Origin: JBKJUK01 sp046590705
Lineage (GTDB): Bacteria > Acidobacteriota > Thermoanaerobaculia > Gp7-AA8
Assembly: GCA_046590705.1 (NCBI GenBank)
Contig: JBKJUK010000334.1
Span: 1 to 5,621 of the forward strand
Length of the DNA: 5,621 bases
Direction of reading: 5' to 3'
A model generated the notes under the pieces. That model had not been told where the DNA came from. It worked only from the letters and a program-made list of their open reading frames with translations, and did not search any database. Both the position numbers and the translations under genes were made by a program. Positions 1-5,621 of the stretch are shown here, piece by piece; the stretch's first letter is position 1, and every line of letters starts with the position of its first letter.

Positions 1-1759
1 TGCTTCCTGGACCAGCGCCGATCTGCAGATCGGTTTCATCGATGTACCGGGCCATGAGAAGTTTGTCAAAAACATGCTGGCCGGAGTCGGCGGAATCGAC
101 ACGGCGCTGCTGGTAATCGCTGCCGACGAGTCGATCAAGCCGCAGACGCGGGAGCATTTCCAGATCTGTAAGCTCCTCCACATTCCCAGCGGCGTGATCG
201 CCATCACCAAGCGCGATGCAGTGGAGAGCGACATACTCGAACTCGTTCGTCTGGAGATCGATGATTTCGTTCGCGGCAGTTTCCTCGAAGCGGCTCCGGT
301 CGTTGCGGTAAGTAGCGTCACTGGTGAAGGAATCGAAGCGTTGCGGGCGGCACTCGTGGCCACGGCGCTGAACGTTCCCGAACGTGACACGGAACAGAAG
401 GTCTTCCGGCTCCCCATCGACCGGGTTTTTACGCTGCCGGGCTTCGGAACAGTCGTGACCGGAACAACCGTCAGTGGCAGGATTCGCTCTGACGATCCAC
501 TGCAGGTTCTACCCACGATTCTTTCAACGCGTGCGCGGTCGCTGCAGGTTCACGGAGAGAGTCGGCAGCAGGCCATCGCCGGAGAGCGTACCTCGGTGAA
601 CGTGGCCGACCTCACCGTCGAGCAGATGAACCGCGGTCAGCAGTTGGTCCGGCCCGATACTCTGGCGCCGTCCCAGATCCTGACCGTGCGACTCGAACTC
701 CTGCAGGACAGCAAACCACTCAAGGATCAGACACGAATTCGGTTTCACCTCTACTCAGCCGAGCTGCTCGGCTCAGTCCGGCTGCTCGGGCAGTCGGCTG
801 AACTGCTGCGCGGCGAATCAGAATTCGCGCAGATCAGACTCGAGTCTCCCGTGACTGCCATCGCTGGTGATCGCTTCGTGATCCGCCGTTACTCGCCGCC
901 GCTGACCATCGGCGGCGGTGTGGTGATCGACCCCCACCTGCAGAAGCTTCGTCGCCGTACCCGGCCGGAGTTTCTCGAAGGCCTGGCTACAGAATCGCTC
1001 GCAGAAAGGTTGCCGCTGCTTGCGCGGAATGAAGGACTCGCCGGAATCACAGCGGGCGAACTGCAGAAGCGCACCGGTTTCACCGTCGCGCATCTCTTGC
1101 AGGAACTGAAGCCGGCCTTCGCCGAACTGGTTCGCTTCGGTGAGAAAAGGCTCACGCGCTGGATCCACCGCGACCACATCAAAGAATTCCGCAGAGAGTC
1201 GATGGAGTTTCTGCAAAGTTACTTCCGCCAGAACACCATGACCACCGGCATGCCGAAAAGCGAGTTCCGTCAGAAGGTCATGCCCGGAATGCTCGACCCC
1301 ATGACTGCGGAGTTTCTCCTGCAGGATCTGGCTAGAGAGAAGATCGCCCTCATTACCAGCGACACACTCGATATCCCAGGTCGCTCGCGCGATCTGTCCG
1401 GCGCAGACGGTGAGCTGGCCAGACTGATCGAGAAGCGTTTCCGTGAGGCTGAGCTGAAACCGCCGCCGGTCTCGGAACTCATCAACACGATTCCGCAGCG
1501 TGCGAGAACCATCGAGGGAGTAGTCACCTTTCTGGTGAAATCTTCAGTGCTGGTCAGGCTTGCCGAGGGAATCTACCTTCATCGCGATGCCGTGGCTGCG
1601 GCCTCGGAACGAATACGCACGCGATCCGGCGATACCCTCGACGTTGCCGAGTTCAAGGAGTTTTTCGGCTTGTCGAGGAAGATTGCGATCCCGCTGCTCG
1701 AGTATTTCGACCGTTCCGGCCTGACGAAACGGATCGGCGACCAGCGGCAGGTGCTTTGA
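1..1759 (+). CDS. selB: Selenocysteine-specific translation elongation factor SelB, 5'-truncated by window edge
   Basis: SelB is a cytoplasmic GTPase that carries selenocysteinyl-tRNA(Sec) to ribosomes stalled at a UGA followed by a SECIS hairpin in selenoprotein mRNAs. The reading frame is open from base 2, so the gene starts outside the window. About 50 N-terminal residues are missing by comparison with E. coli SelB, including the P-loop (G1). Visible: G3 motif DVPGHEKF (bases 41-64), G4 variant TKRD (206-217) where most GTPases have NKxD but SelB proteins commonly have TKxD, a G5-like SSVTGEG (about 311-331), and domain II from about base 404 (FRLPIDRVFTLPGFGTVVTG). Domain III runs from about 677 and ends with the family signature GDRFVIRRYSPPLTIGGG (866-919). 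The C-terminal third (about 960-1756) matches the winged-helix array that binds SECIS RNA. Its last domain has the typical RKIAIPLLEYFDRSGLTKRIGD pattern in two adjoining parts (RKIAIPLLEYFDRSG, then LTKRIGD). The stop lies where the family ends. No selA, selC or selD is in view. Identification is secure. Confidence 0.97.
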   Translation, partial: ASWTSADLQIGFIDVPGHEKFVKNMLAGVGGIDTALLVIAADESIKPQTREHFQICKLLHIPSGVIAITKRDAVESDILELVRLEIDDFVRGSFLEAAPVVAVSSVTGEGIEALRAALVATALNVPERDTEQKVFRLPIDRVFTLPGFGTVVTGTTVSGRIRSDDPLQVLPTILSTRARSLQVHGESRQQAIAGERTSVNVADLTVEQMNRGQQLVRPDTLAPSQILTVRLELLQDSKPLKDQTRIRFHLYSAELLGSVRLLGQSAELLRGESEFAQIRLESPVTAIAGDRFVIRRYSPPLTIGGGVVIDPHLQKLRRRTRPEFLEGLATESLAERLPLLARNEGLAGITAGELQKRTGFTVAHLLQELKPAFAELVRFGEKRLTRWIHRDHIKEFRRESMEFLQSYFRQNTMTTGMPKSEFRQKVMPGMLDPMTAEFLLQDLAREKIALITSDTLDIPGRSRDLSGADGELARLIEKRFREAELKPPPVSELINTIPQRARTIEGVVTFLVKSSVLVRLAEGIYLHRDAVAAASERIRTRSGDTLDVAEFKEFFGLSRKIAIPLLEYFDRSGLTKRIGDQRQVL

Positions 1760-2486
1760 CCGGCGAGGCATCCCGGTAGGAGGCGGGGACTTCAAAAAGC
1801 GAAGCAGGGAGCTGCAGCTTCTCTACCTTCTCGAGTTTCCGTTGAATGAAGTAACGAGTTTTGCCGGCTTTCATCTCGGCCTCGTCATGAATTGGAAATC
1901 CCTCCAGCTCGAGCAACGCTGGAGTTGCTTCCCGCATCACGCCGCCGAAGGTCTCGCTCATCGGTTCGCTTGCCGTCTGTAATGCAAAGAAGGAGGGGTC
2001 GACCGGGAGTTCTCTGGAAAGCCAGATCTCGCGCTTCCAGGTTCCCATGGCGAGACGAACTCCGCTGGCTGAACGTTCGCCGAATTTTCGGTTGCCGAGT
2101 TTCGTGAGTGTGGCCGGCTCGATACCCGGGGGAATCGGCCCCTTGCTCAGTCGTAACTTCGCAGCGCGAATCTCGGCGAAGGGTTCAGTCGAGAAAATCC
2201 TGGCTACACCGTCGACGACGGTGACAGACTTCTTTTCGAGGTCGAGAAGTCGATAGCGATCCTGCTCGTCGCCGAAGCGAACCTTGCCGCCGCTAATCAG
2301 CACGGACTGCATGAAGCTCTTCTTCTGGGGGAGCGCAGTCGTGCGGATCAGTAAGCGCGTGGCCTCCACCTTCCGTACCGGGGCACCGCTGGCTTTCGCG
2401 CTCGTCTTCGCAACAGGCTCCGAACAGCGGACCAGATTCAACAGAAGAAAAGCTGTAACCAGAACCGATCCAGCGCGAAGCATCAT
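1653..2486 (-). CDS. Putative exported protein (possibly DUF4412-like), coupled to polA
   Basis: The function is unknown. The predicted protein has 277 residues. I place the start at the ATG at 2486, which overlaps the polA stop as ATGA; an in-frame ATG follows at 2483, and an in-frame TTG at 2504 would add six residues inside polA. The N-terminus (MMLRAGSVLVTAFLLLNLVRC) is a short basic start plus a hydrophobic stretch of about 13 residues, fitting a signal peptide. Cys21 sits where a lipoprotein Cys would be, but Arg at -1 is a poor lipobox, so lipid attachment is doubtful. The body is soluble and mostly beta-like, with a pattern such as YRLLDLEKKSVTVVDG (about residues 77-92). It ends in LQLPASLFEVPASYRD, a closing pattern I associate with DUF4412-type periplasmic proteins; this is tentative. 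After residue 240 the sequence becomes Ser/Arg/Gly-rich and low in complexity, exactly where the gene runs antisense into selB. No terminator is evident after its stop. Confidence 0.8.
   Translation of the reverse strand: MMLRAGSVLVTAFLLLNLVRCSEPVAKTSAKASGAPVRKVEATRLLIRTTALPQKKSFMQSVLISGGKVRFGDEQDRYRLLDLEKKSVTVVDGVARIFSTEPFAEIRAAKLRLSKGPIPPGIEPATLTKLGNRKFGERSASGVRLAMGTWKREIWLSRELPVDPSFFALQTASEPMSETFGGVMREATPALLELEGFPIHDEAEMKAGKTRYFIQRKLEKVEKLQLPASLFEVPASYRDASPVKAPAAGRRSVSSGRNGRNTRAAGSQSSSTSRKTP
2483..2486 (-). promoter_or_regulatory. ATGA stop/start overlap coupling polA to the exported-protein gene
   Basis: On the minus strand the TGA of polA (2485-2483) shares bases with an ATG (2486-2484), and a second in-frame ATG follows immediately. 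Such overlaps are a standard sign of a shared mRNA and translational coupling. There is no strong Shine-Dalgarno sequence just upstream, only an AAAGA stretch, so the downstream gene probably depends on ribosomes finishing polA. The overlap also supports choosing the start at 2486 over the TTG at 2504. Confidence 0.7.
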
Positions 2487-5167
2487 TCTTTGGCGTCGTA
2501 CCAACTCTTTCCCCAGTGCGTCTCGACCGCGAGCGGGACGGCGAGCGGAAAGATGTTCTCCATCGTCGTCTTGACCAGCAGTTCAACCGCACTCACCTGA
2601 TCCTCAGGCGTTTCGAGCACGATTTCATCGTGCACCGTCAGCAGCATCCTCGTCTCGGGCGTTTCGGCGTCGAGTCGCTTCCCGAGAGCGAGCATGGCCA
2701 TCTTGAGCAAGTCTGCTGCCGCCCCCTGAATCGGCGCGTTGGTAGCCATGCGTTCAGCATTGCCTCGGACCGTGAAGGACTTGTTCTGAATTTCAGGAAT
2801 GTGACGAACCCGCCCGAACATGGTGGTGACCTTGCCCGTCACTCGCGCTCCTTCCAGCGTCTCGTCGAGGTACCGACGGATGGTGGGATAGCGCGCAAAG
2901 TACGAGTCGATGAACTCCTTGGCCTCTCCTGTGGAAATGGCCAGTTCGCTGCTGAGCCGGAAAGCCGACATGCCGTACAACACGCCGAAGTTGATGGTCT
3001 TGGCCGCGCGCCTCTGATCGGGCGCGACCAGCAGTTCGTTCACATTGAACATTTTCGCTGCGGTAGCCCGGTGAATGTCGACACCACGCCGAAAGGCATC
3101 AATCAGGTCGGCATCGTTGGTTACGTGGGCCAGAATGCGCAGCTCGATCTGCGAGTAGTCAGCCGCCAGAAGAACATTTCCGGGATCGGCGATAAAGGCC
3201 TTGCGGATGGCACGTCCCTGCGCGGTACGAATCGGAATGTTCTGGAGGTTCGGATCCGAGGAAGAGAGCCTTCCAGTGGATGCCACTGCCTGATTGAAAC
3301 GGGTGTGAACCCTTCCGTCGTCGCCGACGATCTGCGGCAGCGCATCGACGTAGGTCGACTTCAGTTTGTGCAGTTCGCGATGGTCGATGATCAGCTTCGG
3401 CACGGCGTAACCGTAACTCGCCAGTTCGAGCAGCACGTCTGCACCGGTCGAGGAACTTTTAGTGGTCTTGGTCTTCTTGAGCACGGGGTACTGCAGCTTC
3501 TCGAAAAGGATCACCGAAAGCTGGGTCGGCGAGTTGATATTGAACATCTCGCCCGCTTCTGCGTAGATCTTCGTTTCAATCGTCGCGAGAGTCTCGCCGA
3601 GTTCGGCAGACATCTGCGCGAGCAACTCCAGATCAATCCGAATCCCGGACTCCTCCATCTTCAGAAGTAGCGGAATGAGTGGAAGTTCGATCTCGTCGTA
3701 AATGCGAAGCAGCGTTTCTTCTGCCCTGAGCAGAGGTTCGAGCAAGGCGTGAAAAGCCAGCGTGAGTTCCGCTTTCTCGGCAAAGTAGTCGACCGCTGTC
3801 CCGTCTCCGATGGTGAGCTGCCCGCTGGCCTTCAGCAGTTCTTTCCTCGACAGGACGTCGCGCGTGAGGCGCTCGCGGGCGATGTGCTCGTAGGTGTGTC
3901 CGAACGCGCCTGGATTCAGCACGTAGGACATGATCATCACGTCGTCGTAGTGCACGGGGAATGGCAGAGACTGGTGAAGCAGATACCTCAGGAAATTTTT
4001 GGCGTCGTGGACGACGAAATGTCGCGAGGTACCCAGCAGACTTCGCAGCACCGCGGGCATCTCATCCTTCAACTCGAACACGACCGCCGCGCTCTCTGTC
4101 GTCGATAGAGACACCTGTAGCGTCTCACCCGCCGCACTCTCTTCGAGATGGATCGCCAGGATGCCCTGGTCTTCGGCAAGCCAGGACTCGAGTTCACCTG
4201 CTGTTTCGATCCGTCGGTAGTCGCGCGGAACTGGCGGCTGTTCCGGCAGAAACTCCTGCATCAGCGAATGAAACTCGAGCCGCGAGAAGAGATCGTGGAG
4301 CCTGACGCGATCGGGCGGCTTCACAAGTAGCGCTTCGAGTTCGATTCCGACATCGATATCGCACATGATCTTTGCGAGGTCGCGGGAAAGATACGCTTTC
4401 TCCCGATGCTCCTCGAGCGCCTTGCGGTGCGAGGCTTTCTGCACTTTGTCGAGGTTGTCGTAAAGCCCGTCCAGTGAGCCGAATTCAGTGATCAGCGACT
4501 TGGCTCCCTTCTCTCCAATCCCGGGAACACCTGGAATGCCGTCGATGGCATCACCCCAGATTGCCATGACGTCGACGACCTGGGAGGGGGCCAGCCCAAA
4601 GACTTCCTTCACTTTCTCGTCGTCGTAGAGCGCCTCGCGAGTGGTGTGATAAAACGAGACGCCCGGCTCCACCAGCTGAAAAAAGTCCTTGTCGGAAGTG
4701 GCGATGACGACTTCGTACCCTGCGTCCCGGCCCTTACAGGCCAAGGCTCCGATGACGTCGTCGGCCTCGTACTCCTGCATGCCGATGACGGGGATGCCGA
4801 AGGCCTCACAGAACTCGTAGACGAAAGGAATCTGGACCCGAAGATCGTCGGGCATCGGCTTGCGATCCTTCTTGTAGTCATCGAAGAGCTTGTTGCGAAA
4901 GGTCGAGGATCCGACGTCGAAGGCTACACCGATCGCGTCCGGGGTCTGCTCTTTGATCAGTTTGCGCAGCATCTGGATGAAACCGTACACAGCGTTGGTC
5001 GAAAGACCGGACGAGTTCGACAGGCCGCGAATCGCGTAGTAACAGCGATAGAGGTTGTTCGAACCGTCAACCAGGAAGAGTCGTTGCCGGCGCTCGGTCA
5101 TCGTAGAGCGTTCACCGAACGGCGTTGCGGAGGGTTCGAACTGAGGAGGCGAAAGTACATCCGACAT
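2483..5167 (-). CDS. polA: DNA polymerase I, with degenerate 3'-5' exonuclease site
   Basis: PolA fills gaps, removes RNA primers from Okazaki fragments and does repair synthesis. At 894 residues it is of normal family length. The 5' nuclease domain (about residues 29-310) keeps the metal-binding acids: D34 in LFLVDGSN, D84 in AFD, EADD (134-137), TSDKD (D159, D161) and GDAIDG (D206, D209; the residue after D209 is usually Asn). The middle domain (about 316-480) keeps the exonuclease fold pattern, but the metal ligands are mostly lost: H340 for Asp355 of E. coli (E342 retained), F392 for Asp424 and K465 for Asp501. Proofreading is therefore probably absent, as in Taq. The polymerase domain is intact: motif A DYSQIELR (D670), motif B RRAAKTINFGVLYGMS (R719, K723, F727, Y731) and motif C VHDEIVLE (D847, E848). 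Phe at 727 matches the E. coli Phe762 position that discriminates against dideoxynucleotides. The start is uncertain: ATG at 5167 gives a 22-residue N-terminal extension, while ATG at 5101 places VDG at the family-typical distance. Neither has a clear Shine-Dalgarno sequence. Confidence 0.98.
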   Translation of the reverse strand: MSDVLSPPQFEPSATPFGERSTMTERRQRLFLVDGSNNLYRCYYAIRGLSNSSGLSTNAVYGFIQMLRKLIKEQTPDAIGVAFDVGSSTFRNKLFDDYKKDRKPMPDDLRVQIPFVYEFCEAFGIPVIGMQEYEADDVIGALACKGRDAGYEVVIATSDKDFFQLVEPGVSFYHTTREALYDDEKVKEVFGLAPSQVVDVMAIWGDAIDGIPGVPGIGEKGAKSLITEFGSLDGLYDNLDKVQKASHRKALEEHREKAYLSRDLAKIMCDIDVGIELEALLVKPPDRVRLHDLFSRLEFHSLMQEFLPEQPPVPRDYRRIETAGELESWLAEDQGILAIHLEESAAGETLQVSLSTTESAAVVFELKDEMPAVLRSLLGTSRHFVVHDAKNFLRYLLHQSLPFPVHYDDVMIMSYVLNPGAFGHTYEHIARERLTRDVLSRKELLKASGQLTIGDGTAVDYFAEKAELTLAFHALLEPLLRAEETLLRIYDEIELPLIPLLLKMEESGIRIDLELLAQMSAELGETLATIETKIYAEAGEMFNINSPTQLSVILFEKLQYPVLKKTKTTKSSSTGADVLLELASYGYAVPKLIIDHRELHKLKSTYVDALPQIVGDDGRVHTRFNQAVASTGRLSSSDPNLQNIPIRTAQGRAIRKAFIADPGNVLLAADYSQIELRILAHVTNDADLIDAFRRGVDIHRATAAKMFNVNELLVAPDQRRAAKTINFGVLYGMSAFRLSSELAISTGEAKEFIDSYFARYPTIRRYLDETLEGARVTGKVTTMFGRVRHIPEIQNKSFTVRGNAERMATNAPIQGAAADLLKMAMLALGKRLDAETPETRMLLTVHDEIVLETPEDQVSAVELLVKTTMENIFPLAVPLAVETHWGKSWYDAKE

Positions 5168-5190
5168 TCATAGCGCAACAGGGATCAATC

Positions 5191-5220
5191 CAAAAAACAA
5201 AAGATGCCCTCTCGGGCATC
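5191..5220 (-). terminator. Intrinsic terminator on the minus strand, just upstream of polA
   Basis: Read on the minus strand, a perfect 7-bp stem GATGCCC/GGGCATC (5220-5214 and 5209-5203) closes a GAGA tetraloop and is followed at once by TTTTGTTTTTTG. This is the classical rho-independent layout. On the plus strand the stem is preceded by the A tract and followed by CTTGTTTCG, a much weaker signal. It ends 24 bases before the polA ATG at 5167. It could end a transcript from an upstream, perhaps lost, minus-strand gene, end a small RNA, or attenuate polA transcription. Confidence 0.75.
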
Positions 5221-5236
5221 CTTGTTTCGTTATCTC

Positions 5237-5329
5237 TTGGACCGCTGCGGCTGTTTTAGGTGGGGTTTTCAGGAGGTTTCAGAAGAATTTCGTCCAAATC
5301 GGTCCAATTCAGGAAGGACCGCAGCAGTC
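5237..5329 (-). promoter_or_regulatory. Candidate structured leader or small RNA with alternative stems
   Basis: Three related segments can pair in competing ways in minus-strand RNA. Long-range option A: GACTGCTGCGG (5329-5319) with CCGCAGCGGTC (5250-5240), 11 pairs including one G-U; the same pairing in plus-strand RNA would have a C-A mismatch, which favours the minus strand. Local option B: CGGTCC (5321-5316) with GGACCG (5305-5300), six pairs and a 10-base loop. Option C: TTGGACCG (5307-5300) with CGGTCCAA (5244-5237), eight pairs. B excludes both A and C. The terminator follows 16 bases later. This resembles an attenuator or a terminated small RNA, but no known RNA family is recognised, no segment clearly pairs with the terminator stem, and no firm promoter is seen. 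The pairings could also be chance within a gene remnant. Confidence 0.3.
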
Positions 5330-5409
5330 TCTTTACGCGAACAATCAGGTTGGATTCGCGTGGTTAACGGATTCGAGTTCATCGAATGCCATTGCATGTC
5401 ATTCAGCAC
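5256..5409 (-). pseudogene. Possible decayed gene end or small ORF upstream of polA
   Basis: Two overlapping minus-strand frames look protein-like. Frame one runs from GTG 5409 (or ATG 5397, 42 codons) to TGA at 5271-5269; its middle reads MNSNPLTTRIQPD and its end PELDRFGRNSSETS. Frame two is open from the stop at 5366-5364 to TAA at 5258-5256 and has no ATG; it reads ESNLIVRVKRLLRSF and ends LDEILLKPPENPT, which looks like a natural soluble C-terminus. Joining them near 5363 by one frameshift would give a continuous peptide ending 35 bases before the terminator stem, the spacing expected for the 3' end of a gene. No Shine-Dalgarno sequence is seen and I do not recognise the protein. Both frames could be chance. 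Confidence 0.2.
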
Positions 5410-5459
5410 TGCAACGCGCTTGCCATTTTCATGGCGGGCCGGAGTGTGGGGGCCGGGGG

Positions 5460-5615
5460 CTGATGAACGCAGAACTCAGAACTCAGAACGAAGAAGTAAG
5501 AAAAAAGGCCGGGGTGGAGCCGGTGAATTGACCCATTGCCCACCCGCTGGTGCGCCTCTGATTCTGCCTTTCTTCTTACTTCATCGTTCTGCGTTCTGCG
5601 TTCTGCGTTCATCAG
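5460..5615. repeat. 50-bp inverted repeat with 7-bp tandem units (palindromic, MITE-like)
   Basis: The left arm (5460-5509) and the reverse complement of the right arm (5566-5615) match at 46 of 50 positions. Both begin CTGATGAACGCAG and end AAAGGC. Each arm contains three tandem heptamers: AACGCAG, AACTCAG, AACTCAG on the left and AACGCAG three times on the right. Two of the four mismatches are the T/G differences in these heptamers. The 56-bp centre (5510-5565) has a further possible 6-bp stem GGGTGG/CCACCC (5512-5517 and 5540-5545). No transposase is in the window. The form fits a dispersed palindromic element of the REP or MITE kind with internal short tandem repeats. I see no convincing target-site duplication; the right flank ends six bases after the arm. 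Confidence 0.85.
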
Positions 5616-5621
5616 TTCCTC

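Larger units (their letters stand above)
5168..5621. other. 454-bp region without a convincing gene, upstream of polA
   Basis: No long open frame with coding character spans this region. In order from polA outward on the minus strand it holds a factor-independent terminator (5220-5191), a block of alternative stems (5329-5237), two short protein-like open stretches (5409-5256), a short inverted repeat CGCGAA/TTCGCG (5336-5341 and 5355-5360), a G-rich stretch (about 5434-5459 on the plus strand), and the 50-bp inverted repeat (5460-5615). A frame covering 5403-5612 on the minus strand is mostly translated repeat and is not a believable gene. The polA promoter must lie here or just inside the annotated polA start, but I cannot place it firmly. 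Confidence 0.75.

Noticed and set aside
1760..1830. Terminator between the convergent selB and exported-protein genes
   Set aside because: Short inverted repeats such as CTTC/GAAG and AGCTGCAGCT occur, but none is a GC-rich stem followed by a T tract on either strand.
2484..2504. TTG at 2504 as start of the exported-protein gene
   Set aside because: The ATG at 2486 overlaps the polA stop as ATGA and puts a normal signal peptide at the very N-terminus. The TTG adds extra Arg residues without a better ribosome site.
2516..3670. Long plus-strand open frame opposite polA
   Set aside because: It lies wholly antisense to the conserved PolA polymerase domain. Its Arg/His/Gln/Leu-rich translation shows no recognisable domain. 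It mirrors polA codon bias.
4646..5173. Plus-strand open frame opposite the 5' end of polA
   Set aside because: It is antisense to the conserved 5' nuclease domain and has no family resemblance of its own, so polA explains the open frame.
5308..5329. Plus-strand AGGAAGGA...GCAGCAG resembling the SRP RNA apical loop
   Set aside because: The conserved GGAAGGAAGCAGCC core is not present, and there is no matching symmetric-loop hairpin around it.
5434..5459. G-rich stretch as a G-quadruplex
   Set aside because: I count only three runs of three or more G in the stretch; a fourth would need a distant run, so the evidence is weak.
5403..5612. Minus-strand 69-codon frame
   Set aside because: Its first third is the translated repeat arm (MNAERRTQNDEV) and the rest crosses the repeat centre and the G-rich flank. 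Nothing suggests a real protein.

Overview
The window comes from a bacterial chromosome of moderately high GC content with compact, overlapping genes. It holds the 3' nine-tenths of a selenocysteine-specific elongation factor gene (selB, plus strand), a complete DNA polymerase I gene (polA, minus strand), and a small predicted exported protein gene directly downstream of polA. The organism therefore probably decodes UGA as selenocysteine. The long signal-like N-terminus of the small protein, the PolA sequence style and the tail of the small protein suggest a Gram-negative of the Acidobacteriota/Planctomycetota kind. That placement is a low-confidence inference from general familiarity.

Layout. 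Bases 1-1759 carry selB, cut off at its 5' end. Bases 1653-2486 carry the exported-protein gene on the minus strand. It converges on selB, and its last 34 codons and stop lie antisense to the codons for SelB's last winged-helix domain. Bases 2483-5167 carry polA on the minus strand. The polA stop overlaps the start of the exported-protein gene in an ATGA arrangement, so the two very probably form one translationally coupled unit transcribed leftward. Bases 5168-5621 contain no convincing gene. They hold a minus-strand hairpin-plus-T-tract terminator just upstream of polA, a block that can form mutually exclusive RNA stems, two short protein-like open stretches that may be a decayed gene end, and a 50-bp inverted repeat built partly of 7-bp tandem units.

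How the parts relate. SelB (selenocysteine delivery) and PolA (gap filling, primer removal, repair synthesis) have no known functional link, and their tail-to-tail placement is probably incidental. PolA keeps its 5' nuclease and polymerase catalytic residues but has lost three of the four metal-binding acidic residues of the 3'-5' proofreading site. The least explained parts are the polA upstream region (terminator, alternative hairpins, possible gene remnant), the palindromic repeat, and the unidentified exported protein tied to polA. I see no defence system, CRISPR array, complete insertion sequence, tRNA or rRNA.
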